DNA from: Erythroxylum novogranatense
Lineage: Eukaryota > Streptophyta > Magnoliopsida > Malpighiales > Erythroxylaceae
Direction: 5' to 3'
Assembly: GCA_029891385.1 (NCBI GenBank)
Contig: CM057233.1
Span: 31,850,540-31,914,539, forward strand
Length of the DNA: 64,000 nucleotides
Under the pieces are notes generated by a model, which saw only the letters and a list, made by a program, of their open reading frames with translations, was not told where the DNA came from and ran no database searches. A program made the translations under genes and the position numbers. This document shows positions 12,561 through 23,209 of this stretch, one piece after another (the stretch's first letter is position 1; every line of letters begins with the position of its first letter).

Positions 12561-14264
12561 CTCGAAATGACGCTAGGAACTTGTTCCAAGCTCTAATTTG
12601 ATCCTTGCTTCTTTCCTTCTTTCAATTAAAAATGACCTAAGCCATAATCACCCAAATTCACATCATAAATTTGCATAATTCCCAAAATTAACTATCAGAA
12701 ATTCATAATTATCATATTTCCAAGCTATTTCAATCTCCAATTGTGAAAATCCCCAATTTTCAAAATTGGCCTAAACCAATACACCCAAATTATTGTTTTT
12801 TCAAAATTAATTCCATATTTCATCAATTCATGCTATTTTTGATGATTCTACACCTTTAATACACAAAATTTGGGAAAACCCCCAAATCTCTAATTTGGCC
12901 TAAACCCCCAATTCACAATTTTTCAAATTAAACTTCACCTAACGCATAAACATCAAAATTAACTTCATATATCATCAATCCATAGTATTTTCCATAATTC
13001 TACACTACCAATTTCCAAAAACCCCAAATTATAAAATTTGGGCATAATCTCAATTAAATTTTTATCCAAAATTAAATCAATTTCAACATGTATTCTCTAA
13101 AATTGATCAAGGAATTAGTACACCCACATCATTTCTAATGATTCTAAACCAAAAACTTATCAAAAATTCAAACTTGAAAAATTTCTTTTACCTCTTTTCT
13201 CCACCAAATTCGAATTTTCTAGGTTCCTTAGGAAGCCCTCATCATTCTCCACTCTTTTCCTTCTTGGAAAGATCCCAAAAGCCTTCAGAATTGAGTAGAA
13301 AAATCAAAACTAAGTTTTCTCTTTCTTCTTTCTCCATATACGAAAATTCTCTCATCTTTTCTCCTTTCTTATTCTCTAAAAACGACTTCCACCCTTTTCA
13401 TTTACTTCTTTAATCTTTCTAGAGTCTTCTTACACGACAAATCATCACCTTATGTTGCCATGTCATTAAAATGGTGACTAAAAGACCAAATTGCCCTTGA
13501 ACTCTACGTTATGCTATTTTCACTTGCGGTTCTGATTCGCACTATCAATTTGAAGGAATTTGTCCAAACTTCCTTTTAAAGAAATGTTCCTCTCAATCAT
13601 ACGAATCCAACGCCACTGACCGCCCTCAATTCGGATCACTACATCAAAAGTTATGCGCAAAACAGTTCGGGAATATCCATATTCTAACACACTTTCCATG
13701 TACGATTATTTCCGTCCAAAATTTCACATTCTTAATCCTAGAATTAAAACTCAATGTCTTCATAACAAATGTATCCTTATGTCTCTAGTTTAATTCAAAA
13801 CAAGAATCGCCTCATTTCGATTCTCAGATCAAAAGTTATGCTCAAATTACTCTCAGATGTTCCAAATCCAAAAACTGCACACGAATTTGAACTTCCATTC
13901 ATAATTTGAGGGTCTTAGGGGCAAAATTGACATTTAATTTCTTCATATGATTTGTAGCCCCTTGTCTTATCTTTATTTAGCCTCAAGAATCACTTCAATC
14001 GGATCTCTACAGATCCCAAATTTCACAAAACACTGAACTATGCTCGGAAAATTTCCCGACTCACTTTGATTAAATTAATCACCATTATTTCATCTCAAAA
14101 TTTTACAAAGTTCTGTGAGGATGTAGATAATTGTCTTAGGAATCCAACGCCGCAAGAATCAACTCAATCGGATGTCGGACGGAAAAGATATAAACAAAAT
14201 AGTGAACAAAGATCGAATTTGTGAAAGGAAACTAACAAAGGAATCAAAACGGCGCCGTATTGGA

Positions 14265-14515
14265 GAAACAAAAACGGCGTCGTTCCAAGCAGAAACGCCC
14301 GCGTTTGGGCGAGGCGAAGACGCGGTCGCCCTGGCGACCGCGTCGCCTTAGCGATGCGAGCCGAATGCTCGCCATCGCTATGGCGATCTTGCGTCGCCAG
14401 CCGTAGCGACGGTACGGACGTTCGCCATCGTTATGGTGATACGCGTCATTTATAGCGACGGCGGCTGGACGCTCGCCGTCGCTATGGCGATGCGCGTCGC
14501 CCTAGCGACGGGGAT
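14265..14515 (-). repeat. CpG-rich palindromic tandem repeats (about 52 bp) in solo LTR B
   Basis: Three units of about 52 bp start at 14369, 14422 and 14473. Each opens with a palindrome such as TCGCCATCGCTATGGCGA and continues with cgtcgc...agcgacgg. A further palindrome, GCGGTCGCC-CT-GGCGACCGC, lies at about 14322-14341. The flanks (14110-14170 and 14580-14640) are conserved in C and recognisable in G, but the block differs in each. Confidence 0.75.
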
Positions 14516-16726
14516 AAAACATTTTCCTCTCTATTTCTATTTTTTTTTTCATCTAAACTTCCAAAATTCATAATTCTCAAAACCGAACTCCGATTTTAAC
14601 AAGCTTAGTCTCTATAGAAAGCTTGAAGGAAGCTCTACATATTCCATGAAGAACATAAAAATCAATTCGACTCCTAAGAGAGTCCGTTTTCCGATCAAAG
14701 ATACTATAAATAAATCATGCTAAAACCACAATATAGACTTGTAAAAAGCATAACTTATTATTCCGAGATCGAAAAATTGCATACTTTATATCGAAATAAA
14801 GATCAAAACAAACCCTTCAATTTTCATGAAGAACATCAAAGCTCAATTAACCTCTAACTAGGTTAATTTCTCAGTCAAAGATTCAGTCATACTTAAAGTC
14901 AAAAGTCAACCTTATCAAACATAACCTTTGACTGAACATAACTTTCACTCCCGATATCAAAAAATTGCAAACTTTATGTCTACAGAAAGCTCTTAACATT
15001 ATCTACAAGTTTCCAGTAGATCATTTTTATCAAATTTGGCTTAAATCAAAAGTCAACCCTCAAATGCCAAAAAGTCAAACTTTTTACAATTTTTCATATT
15101 TTCACACTTTCTCTTTTTAGTCATGATTTTCAACTTAATTTCAATCAACTCATCCACTTGAACTTTTATCATCCATACAAAGCTATCCAAATTTCAAAAT
15201 CATCAAACTCCATCAACTCTTTTTCTCATCAATTTTCTTAAAATATAATCACATTTAATACAAACTTCACATACGAACTTACTTATTTCATACTTTCTAT
15301 ATTTCTAAAATTCACTTAAAGATCGGGGTCCAACACTTGTATTTTGAGTAATTTGGATTTTGGTATTAGTTTGTATATGGCTTGGAATGCCATTCAAGTT
15401 TGTAGTACATTTATTTTAGAATGTAAGTGACTTCTGGACTTGTGAATGGAATTGAGATATAAATTTGTGTATGGTTATGATATATGAATGGGATTGATTG
15501 AATTATGAATTTATATATGGAATATAATAGTGAATTGTGGTTTTGTATATAAATTGTATATTGATTGTGTTTTGGATTCCGGACAGGAGGTTCGATGATT
15601 CTGATTGTTGATTGAGAATTATTGAAGTGTTATAGATTTAGAAATGTGTTTGTATGTGTTGGGATTTCGGACAGGAGGTCCGATGAATTGTGTTAACTGA
15701 GTTGAAATATTGAAGTGCTTACTTGTTTTTGGCTTGATTGTGGGTATGTGGATATGTGTGATTGTTATTTTTTGGCAAAGGAAAAAGGAATAATAAGATT
15801 TTGGGTAAATTGATGGTTATGATTTGAATATGAATAATCAAGTAAATTGAGTTTTAATTAAGGATGAATTTCCAAATGGAAAATTAAATTGCTTTGTATG
15901 AGATTGAATAAGATGAAGAATGAAAAGAAAAAAATTTATACCGGATTGGATTGGCTTAGATTAAATGTCTTATTGGTTTCCAACACTAGTTTTCCTAAGT
16001 TTTTGCATTTCTCGGATGTCGAAAATTGCCCATAAGTTTGATTGATACGTTCCGTTCCTTCGATTCCGTTTTGATTTGTTTTCGATTATGATTTCCGAGC
16101 CTTTCAATTTTCTATGGCTTATTAAGAATTCGATTCGTTTTCGATTCTTTCGCCTTTGGTCCGATTTGATTTCTTTTACTTTCGCTTTCTATTCCGTTCT
16201 TTTGTTTTTATGACTTCCGGTCCGATTTGTGTTTCGCCTTTGTTTTGGCCCAATTTTGCTTTGTTACTCGGTCTTTCGCTTTCTTCCGCTTGATTTTTCG
16301 ATTTGTGTTTCCGTTTTTTCAGTTGGGGTTCGATTCCAAAATCGAATTCCAACATGAATAATAATTTGGTTATACTCCAATCAGCTATTTTTTAACTCAT
16401 TGGTTATTTTTAACTGGATGACTCTTCAAACAACTGATAAAGTTGTTTGGATAACAACTTTTTCATCAGTAGATTGAACACAAACCTCTCAAGATGAACA
16501 GGCTGCTTGTATGCAGCGTATGGGGTAATAAGCTGATTACCACAAACTTATATGCCAAATTTGCCCACTCCAGATCTCTCTCACTCTAAAAAAATTTTCT
16601 AAGGATTTTTGCCAAATCCTCCCAATGATTCTCCACTCACTTATCACGCTTGTTGATCTCCCTCTCTACCGCGCCTCCGCCAGTTGCTCATCCTCTCTAC
16701 CATTCCTCCTCGAAAGAAGGAAACCA

Positions 16727-17166
16727 TCAAACAAATAGAAGAAAAGAAACAAACCCATGAAAAAGAATATGAGAAGAGGATGATGCATTATCACTAGTGT
16801 CCCAGAAATCCAGTGAAAGTAATCTTGGAACGGAAAATATTACGCTTTTAATCAACTCGAATGTTTTGATAGGAATTGCAATACAAATGAAAGAGAGAAA
16901 AAAAAAGAGTAGAGCGACGAGAGAGGATGGTTCGTTTGCTGATGTTGGAGAAACCAATAAGGAAGATGGCAGGGAGGTTTTCCAAAGGAGTAGGCTGGGA
17001 GCTTTCGGCGGACTGGAAACCCTTAACACCCAATTTGATGTTAAAAGACTTTTCATCTATTGCTCTGGCCATGCCCCACCAACAACTCTCAACCTCAATT
17101 CCAAGATTTAATTACAATAAAAAATGTTCTCGAGGATTCCAAATATTACAGAAGAAAGGAAAATGA
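16727..17166. other. Unassigned segment with open frames on both strands
   Basis: Frames of 74-109 residues are open on both strands, with no recognisable motif. Composition is less AT-rich than the surroundings. It could be a captured host fragment inside the hAT-like remnant or chance. I do not call a gene. Confidence 0.2.
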
Positions 17167-17348
17167 TAAATTTGAAAGAAATATAAAATTTTGCTACTTA
17201 GGTAATTTAATATTGATCCTTCAATTTTAATATTTCATAATTTATTTCTATATAAAATAAAAAATAATGCAATATTATGTGATATATAAATAATGTTAAA
17301 CAAATCATATTAAATATAAAAAACTTAATAATTTCGTTAATTGAATCT

Positions 17349-17380
17349 ATCATCATCATCATCATCATCATTATTATTAA
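17349..17380. repeat. (ATC)n / (ATT)n microsatellite
   Basis: Seven to eight ATC triplets followed by ATT triplets, in AT-rich sequence inside the hAT-like remnant. Confidence 0.85.
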
Positions 17381-18044
17381 ATGTTATGTGTTTTTATTAA
17401 AGTTATAAATTTAATTTTTGTAGAATTAAATATCTAAAATTTAAATTCCTATAAGAATATTCAACGAAATACTAAGATATATAATATTCATATCCTTATA
17501 ATTTTTTTAAAGTCATGTCCTTATAAGTCATTTTACACATAAGCATTAATACTAAACAACTAATTTTACCAAACATCTTTAACAAACAGCTAATTAAATC
17601 CACTGGTCAAATTAGTTAATAGAAACAGCTATCAACTAACAGCTGATAGAATCAACTAATAGCTAATGCAATCAGCTATTTGCCAAATATGACCAAAGTC
17701 ATAAGTTTAATTTATCTCTATTATATTAAAATAAATAAATTTAATCGAGAAACACCTTTTTAATTATTTGAAAATAATTTTATTAATTTTAAAGAGTCTA
17801 ATTAATTAATTTTAATTTTAAAACTATTTTCTAAAATTTAATTATGAATTAATATAATTATTAATCTTAATCAATTTAATAAAATTAATTACCTTAATTT
17901 TAAAATTGAATTTTGATTTTAAAACAATTTTAAGATTATGTTTCAATATATCTTGAAATACTCTATTTCAAATTAAAAATTGGATTACTTTAATCTAATA
18001 GCCAAAAAGCCTTATTCAAATACTAGAATAAGTATATTTAAAAT

Positions 18045-18165
18045 TCTTGCATCGGAAACAATCTCTCTACTATATAGGAGTAAGGCTGTATATTATTAGA
18101 CTTCTCCAAATTCTACTTTATTGCAAAACTTCGGACTGGGTATGACGATGATAAATTATATCTAA
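18045..18165 (+). mobile_element. Au-type SINE remnant (3' part)
   Basis: The run ggaaacaatctctctac, then ggagtaaggctg, then tattattagacttctccaaat, then actgggtatgacgatgat follows the order of the plant Au SINE 3' body as I know it (GGAAACAGCCTCTCTACC, GGTAAGGTCTGCG, CCCTCCCCAGACC, ACTGGGTATGTTGTTG). Many transitions show that it is old. The tRNA-like 5' half was not recognised upstream. Confidence 0.55.
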
Positions 18166-18717
18166 ACAAGCTCTATTCTAACCCTAGGATATACTGTCCT
18201 AGTTTCTAGACAATCTTATTTTAGTCGCCAATCATTTCCTATCTTAACTCTAGAACAGGGTATTCATGTATCCAAATACACCCAATCTTAAACATGTCTC
18301 CAATCATCCTGCTTCAAGTTAAGAAACCCTAAACACAAACATGGCAAAAGACTTAGCTGCCCACACCATGTTTGTAGACGGTTGTGGACTGCCATACACA
18401 TCTTAGACATCGCAGCTCCAGCAGTCAACCGCCGGTAACTTGCGTTGCCACCATTGCCCATTGTTGTCACTGCCAGCTGTTTTCCACCACCTGCTAGTCA
18501 CCTTCTTCATCTTGTCGCAGGCTACCACGCTACCGTTCGATCGACCACCGAAGAAGAAGCGGTGGGCGACCATCGATCATTGCCTTACCTTGCATGCAGA
18601 CGTTGGCTTCTGGCATCTATTCCCACCACTAGATGGCGTCTCTTGCGACCTACCATCGGGCCTCAGTTCGAAAAGAAACCTCATCCACAAAAGAAGAGAG
18701 CTCGTTGAACATGATTT
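18166..18717. other. Unassigned flank, GC-rich from about 18330
   Basis: No transposon terminus or coding motif is recognised. From about 18330 the DNA is noticeably richer in G and C, with frames up to 110 residues open on both strands and a word like aaccctaaacac near 18325. It could be a piece of host sequence or of an older element next to copia F. Confidence 0.3.
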
Positions 18718-19226
18718 TGTTAGTACGTTGAGGAGACCTTATTACGTACCCCAGGATCACGTGAAAGGATAAAAAATGAAAGTAATGCGGAATACCTGGA
18801 TTCGGTTCCATCTCGGATTTCGATGCCAATTTCGAGCTCCAAACGTCTCCGAATCTCCCGGGTCCTGTACGGAAAGCGCTCACCGACGCACGGGCTAGGC
18901 CTTTCTACAGTTTTCTCAGCGTTCCGAGCTTCCTTAACGGGTCAGGAACCTTATGCTTGTGAACGTTCTCTTTTTGCTTCTGAGTAACTGCAGGAGACCT
19001 AACCTATATATATAGCTTCCATATCGGGCTTCCCCATCACAAGGCCGATATGGACCTAGTCCACACTGATTGGGACCCATTTTCCACCCGGACTTTGACC
19101 CATTAATTTAGATCATTTATTGGGCCACTTTATTATCTTTATCTGGATCAAATGGTGTAACTTAACCGGTAATTTATTTAAAAACCAAAATTGCAAAATT
19201 ACCCTTTAGGGCAAAAATGTCTAACA
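18718..19226 (-). repeat. 3' LTR of copia element F (509 bp)
   Basis: On the minus strand it starts TGTTAGACATTTTTGCCC at 19226, directly after a polypurine tract (ccaaaggggagat, 19240-19228). It ends CGTACTAACA at 18718. The TGTTAG/CTAACA ends form the expected short inverted repeat. A TATA-like run, ctatatatatag, at about 19004-19015 is well placed for the promoter. The other LTR is not in this window. A target duplication cannot be checked because the 5' end of F lies beyond element G. Confidence 0.7.
19003..19016 (-). promoter_or_regulatory. TATA box candidate in copia F LTR
   Basis: CTATATATATAG lies about 215 bp from the LTR 5' end, a plausible place for a copia LTR promoter. The motif is palindromic, so its orientation comes from the LTR. 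Confidence 0.45.
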
Positions 19227-20298
19227 ATCTCCCCTTTGGACTATCATTAATTGCAATAGACTTTAGTTTAAAAACAATTTAAAAACCTGGTAAGCCACGC
19301 AATTATATAGTCGACTAAGTTTTGAAAAACAAACATTTGATCCAAAGATAACAAAAGTTCATCATTCTGTCCCGCAGGGCTTTCGGTACCGAAAAGTATC
19401 AAATGCATATGTCATATGTGACATATATCCAATACAATCACAAATACCTAATACCCTACTAACATGAATGGGAAAATGGAGTGTGGCAAACTACGATGAT
19501 ACCTTTGTGATCTAAATTGTATCATCTTCGTTGGTCGGTCTCAATTTCTCTGGCTTTATGCTAAACAGCATTAGAGAAATTCTTTATGTTCTCCAACTGA
19601 ATGTTGAACTGTATTAGAGAACCCTTTATGGGATTAAAAACTTATATCCCCCTATGTCATGTCAAACTTTATAGCTCGCTATGTTAAACTTTATGTGTCC
19701 AAATGGCATAGGCACAAGGTCAATCTGTATATATGCCTAATGACCTTCAAGTGCTTAAGATTGAAACAAATCTTAAGACTTTCATACGTACTATGAAAAT
19801 GTATGATGACACTTTATACTGAGAATAAATGATGATCATCTCTATCATAACCATCATACTATCATAATACTGTAAAATGTACAAATGTACATGGAGCAAA
19901 CCTAATGATCCTCTAACTGGCAGTGTCTTACGACATCAAAACACCCATACTGTATACTTGTGTTACAAACACAAGTGGGTGAAGCCCTTTATTTAAAGGA
20001 TCGACTCACAATTCCTCAGTCCTTATATGCTCCAAACCTTGATGTCACTTTTCATGTCAACACCTTTATGACCAAATAATTGATCTTTAACTGCTATGAA
20101 CCTGTGATAATCTTCGTTGTTATGAAACAACACTGTAAGAAGAATGTCACAGTAAAACCAGATGGTTCTAGCCACTGAATGGACCACAGACCACTCAGAA
20201 ATTAAATTTCTGAGTTAAACGGTCTGCGAAGTAGCCCCTTGGCACGTACTTTGCATGCCTAGTCGAGGAAGTTACACGTGTCTCTATGACACACTTCT
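19227..20298 (-). pseudogene. Copia F: end of RNase H and 3' untranslated region
   Basis: The minus strand continues F's pol from 29428 after removal of element E. Near 20000-19930 a frame reads TEELVDPLNKGL, then a few residues later VYSMGVL, which fits the copia RNase H tail motif TEHMxADPLTKGLxPK...HxxxMGL. About 700 bp of apparently non-coding sequence follows before the polypurine tract at 19240-19228. Stops and frameshifts are present throughout. Element E interrupts the gene with a CTTCT duplication. Confidence 0.6.
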
Positions 20299-21214
20299 TG
20301 TAACATCCCATCCCCGATGGGAAGGGTAAATTGGTCAATTGGGACAGGCTAGTAATCTGCATTGCATATTTTGATTGAACATTTATTTTGACCTCTAATT
20401 TAGAGGAATGAGTCTTTTTGTACATGCACATGTAAGTACATGCATTCATGACATTTTCTCGGCAATTATTTGTGATTGTGATGGGATTTGTGAAAACGAT
20501 ATGATTTATGATTTATTGGGAATTATGGAACATTTGGGTCTGAATAGTTGAATTGGAAATATTTTAAAGTGACCGTCAATTGATAATGGCCCTTAGGAAT
20601 TTTTCTGGAAATTCGGAAGAAAAAGTCCGAACCGAAAAATCCTCCGAGTGACGGACCGATCAATTTTATAGGACTGAAATGATTGTCTAATGGCTATGGA
20701 AAAAATTAGATTTGTGATTTTAGGAATTAATATGACGAGCCATTGAAATTTGGAGATGAATTGGTCTAGAAATGAAATTGGAAAGAGAAAGAGATTTAAA
20801 CGTATTGTGAGGGAAAAGACAAGAGGCTTAATTGAGTAACCTTTTAAATACTTAAGGTTTGATTTTGGAGAAAATCATTTCTTCTTCCTCCTAGGGCACG
20901 ATTCGTTCTTTTTCCCCTTCAATGATTTCGATCCTTGCCTTTCCAAATTGCTTGTTTTTTCTTCTTTGTGCAAAGCTGACTTTAAATCTGTTGAGAAATG
21001 AAAAATCATAGGAGGAGCCGTGGGTGTTAAGGCTTGGAAGAGATTTTCGAAGGTTTGAAGATTTGAGGTTCGATCGGTAAGTATAATGGTTTTAATGTTG
21101 TTATTTAATGTAGTTTGACACATTTATGGCATTTATTGTGTGTTTGGGTATCTGAGAGGGGGGTTAGGACTGGTTTCTAGAGAGAGAAATGGGAAAAATG
21201 TGTCGGAGAAGACG

Positions 21215-21425
21215 ATCGGGGCTTCACACGTCGCGACGTGCGCTGAGAGCCTCATCGCGACGAGTAAATAGTTACTCGCCACGGCGAGCTCGGCTGGACG
21301 TCGCGGCGAGTGTGTAATTTTACGCCGCGGCGAGTCCATTGCTTTTGCGTCGCGGCGAGCGTTCTTCACGCCACGGCGAGCGACCCTTTTTACGCCGCGG
21401 CGAGCGTTCCTAGGTCGCGGCGAGG
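21215..21425 (+). repeat. CpG-rich palindrome array in E 5' LTR
   Basis: Six or more copies of a unit around CGCCGCGGCGAG or GTCGCGGCGAG, spaced about 21-25 bp by AT-richer spacers. The core CTCGCCGCGGCGAG is a perfect 14-bp palindrome. The 3' LTR has a shorter version (27640-27800) after loss of units, and solo LTR A has a diverged version (9020-9245). Confidence 0.8.
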
Positions 21426-22384
21426 TTAAATTTCTGAATTGATTTGGATTGGTTTTTGTGGCATAACTAATAGTGTAGACCTCCAATTGAGGTGATTCTT
21501 GATTCGTTATGAACTAGAGAAAGAGGACTACAATTGAGGAAAAGAAAGAAAGTATTGAATGAAATTTGAGAATAGGTTCTATTACAACCTAAGGATTGTT
21601 TATTGATCATTGGGATATAATTGTGAGAATTCTGAATTTAAGTAAATGCTATTGGGATTTCAGAAAATGAGTTTAAAGGGTGAATTTTGATCGAGAGAAT
21701 AGTGACACTGATTTTGAGGTTTTCTTGAGAATATCCAAATGAGTTTGATGTGGTAAATTGACTGAATGTTAAAATTGAAATTGGTGGAGTTCCGCATCAT
21801 CTCATTGAAATGAAATGAGTTATTATTAAGCAATTGAGTGAAAGGCTGGGTTTGTCAAAAGAAAGTGGAAATTGGGAATTTGTGCCGGAAAAGTCATGAA
21901 TAGGCATAGTACATCTTTTATTTAAGACATGTGCATCATTGAATCTTTCTGATTGTGCATTTAGTAATGAATGGCTATTTGATTGTTATAGTGGTACCGA
22001 TGGAATGATATTCCACAGATATTGTTGGAGCTCCCAGGCAACAGCTCGGAAGTTCAGGTGAGTAACCTAGTTGGTTTCTCAACCTATATGTGCTTAATAT
22101 TACGCACTTATGCCACGTGGAGATAAGGGAAGGTTATATGTGTTTGCTTTTGATTGATTCCGAACCACGGGTGTCTGAATTATTGGAATGGGATATCGAA
22201 GTGCTAATTGTGTGTACTGATTGTGAATGTGCAAATTGATTATGACTGAAAAACCGGACTAAAGGTCCGAAGGAATGGGAATTGGACAATGAAATGTAAA
22301 TTGATTGTAAATGTAAATTGGGACATGTGCATTCATGCATAAAGGCATGATCAGATAAAGGCAGTTGTGACCGAAGCAACCAAC

Positions 22385-22570
22385 GTATTACAGAGCTTTA
22401 AGCTCAACGCACAGGGCTTCGTGCCCAACATATTTCAGAGTTTTAAGCTCAACGCACAGGGCTTCGTGCCCACCGTATTAGCGCATTCAGGCCCAACGTA
22501 TTCAGAGCCACAGGCTCAACGCAATGTGCCTGACATTGGGACAGTTCAGGCGCACGGTCACAACAACGTA
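22385..22570 (+). repeat. Array of small hairpins with 21-22 bp period in E 5' LTR
   Basis: Successive short inverted repeats: GAGCTTTAAGCTC, GGGCTTCGTGCCC, GAGTTTTAAGCTC, GGGCTTCGTGCCC, then the looser GCATTCAGGC and GAGCCACAGGCTC. They are separated by aacgcaca- or aacgtatt-like spacers. Each stem is 4-5 bp with a 3-5 base loop. The 3' LTR repeats the array at 28612-28800. It lies between the second donor (22058) and the acceptor (22798). Confidence 0.75.
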
Positions 22571-23209
22571 ATGAAAATGAAAAGTGTCACATGTGCATTG
22601 CATATATGAATGATTAAATGTGGATTATGTGAAAGGCGAAATGCCTATAATTGTGAAATGACAGCACATGTGATATTTCTGAAAGTGATAATATGTGATA
22701 TTCTGTGAATTGTGTGAATATGCATGAGTTGAGTGAACCATCGATGATGGTTTCTCACTGAGTTCGCAAACTGACCCAACATTGTAAATATTTTTCAGGG
22801 ATCGAAGAGTACCCCGTGGGGCACGGGAGTGTGATTATCGCTTGCTAGTTAGAGTTCGAGTCGGGATCAGTTCACGTCTGCATTAGTATCATTCTGTTCT
22901 TGTATAGAATTTGAATTTCTGCAATTTTTGTAGAATAGTACTGTCTTTATAGAGGGCCCAAATTGATAATTGTTTTATTGTAATTGTGATTATTGAAATT
23001 GTGTTTTGATTGAAATGTTTTTGTATAAGAGTGGGCCCAAGTTGGTTACTGATTTCCGCACATGTGAGTGTTTTTTTAAAAAATAAAAATATCATACAGA
23101 GTGTTTGAACGGTTTTGACTGCTTTAGCATACCACCCTCGTGAGGCACGGGCTCGGATATCACCATCGATATCGAGTTCGAGTCTTGCGGGAGTGAGATG
23201 CTACATTTG

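Larger units (their letters stand above)
10755..15335 (-). mobile_element. Solo LTR B (gypsy-type, 4.58 kb), inverted relative to C
   Basis: On the minus strand it starts TGTTGGACCCCGATC at 15335 and ends GGATCGGGTCCCAACA at 10755. A perfect 5-bp duplication CTTGT lies at 10750-10754 and 15336-15340. It aligns along its length with C in reverse orientation but is clearly diverged, so the two are separate members of one LTR family. No primer site or polypurine tract adjoins it, so it is a solo LTR. Because it inserted inside C in the opposite orientation, the locus has long inverted arms (4261-10754 against 15335-10755). Confidence 0.9.
4261..16354 (+). mobile_element. Solo LTR C (gypsy-type, about 4.7 kb) with two nested solo LTRs
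   Basis: Starts TGTTGGACCCCGAAC at 4261 and ends AATCGAATTCCAACA at 16354. It is flanked by a perfect 5-bp target duplication, TGAAT, at 4256-4260 and 16355-16359. No primer site or polypurine tract touches either end, so it is a solo LTR. It is split by solo LTR A (7564-10329) and solo LTR B (10755-15335). Without these and their duplications its own length is about 4.74 kb. The pieces (4261-7563, 10335-10754, 15341-16354) align in order with the reverse complement of B: for example 5720-5770 with 14110-14170, 10335-10690 with about 12030-11625, and 15560-15600 with about 11340-11295. The terminal TGTTGGACCCCG and internal motifs resemble the LTR of gypsy element G, so I infer a Tekay-like chromovirus source. 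The small ORFs inside are not supported as genes. Confidence 0.88.
16367..17700. mobile_element. Possible non-autonomous hAT-like DNA transposon
   Basis: The right end (17560-17700) has clustered AGCTGATT, AGCTGTT and AGCTATT words and a terminus reading, on the minus strand, TTTGGTCATATTTGGCAAAT. The left end (16367-16395) reads TTTGGTTATACTCCAATCAG and has similar words. Clustered AGCTGATT-like words near the ends are familiar from plant hAT-type non-autonomous elements. I could not find a convincing 8-bp target duplication, so the limits are approximate. The interior includes a C/T-rich stretch (16570-16720) and frames open on both strands at 16727-17111 that I do not recognise. These could be captured host sequence. 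Confidence 0.38.
21077..22798 (+). other. Putative LTR intron(s) in element E 5' LTR
   Basis: Donor-like GATCG|GTAAGTATA at 21077; acceptor-like AATATTTTTCAG|GGATCG ending at 22798; span 1722 nt. A second donor, TTCAG|GTGAGTAACC, lies at 22058 and a possible acceptor, AGCTCCCAG|GCAACAG, ends at 22037. Together they would define a 20-nt microexon (22038-22057). The 3' LTR has the counterparts GATCG|GTAAGTTTA (about 27490), CAG|GTGAGG (about 28287) and TTTTTCAG (about 29028). Solo LTR A also has all three. Splicing has not been shown. Confidence 0.42.
20299..23205 (+). repeat. Element E 5' LTR (2907 bp)
   Basis: Begins TGTAACATCCCATCCCCG and ends GAGATGCTACA. It is very similar to the 3' LTR, with a few point differences in the first 120 bp. 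The length difference comes mainly from repeat-block and internal copies missing from the 3' LTR after about 27780. It contains a CpG palindrome block (21215-21425), a hairpin array (22389-22560) and splice-like signals at 21077, 22058 and 22798. Confidence 0.92.

Noticed and set aside
4261..15335. A single DNA transposon with 3-4 kb terminal inverted repeats (TGTTGGACCCCG at both ends)
   Set aside because: The right arm has its own CTTGT duplication (10750-10754 and 15336-15340). The left LTR continues after 15340 to its own end at 16354, with a TGAAT duplication. They are two solo LTRs in opposite orientation.
18440..18772. 110-aa frame in GC-rich sequence
   Set aside because: It runs across the LTR boundary of copia F at 18718, another frame is open on the same strand, and no motif is recognisable.
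22367..22609. 80-aa repetitive frame (LNAQGFVP units), repeated at 28596-28838
   Set aside because: It is the translation of the hairpin array in the LTRs of E. The repeat exists at the DNA or RNA level and the surrounding LTR has no coding features.
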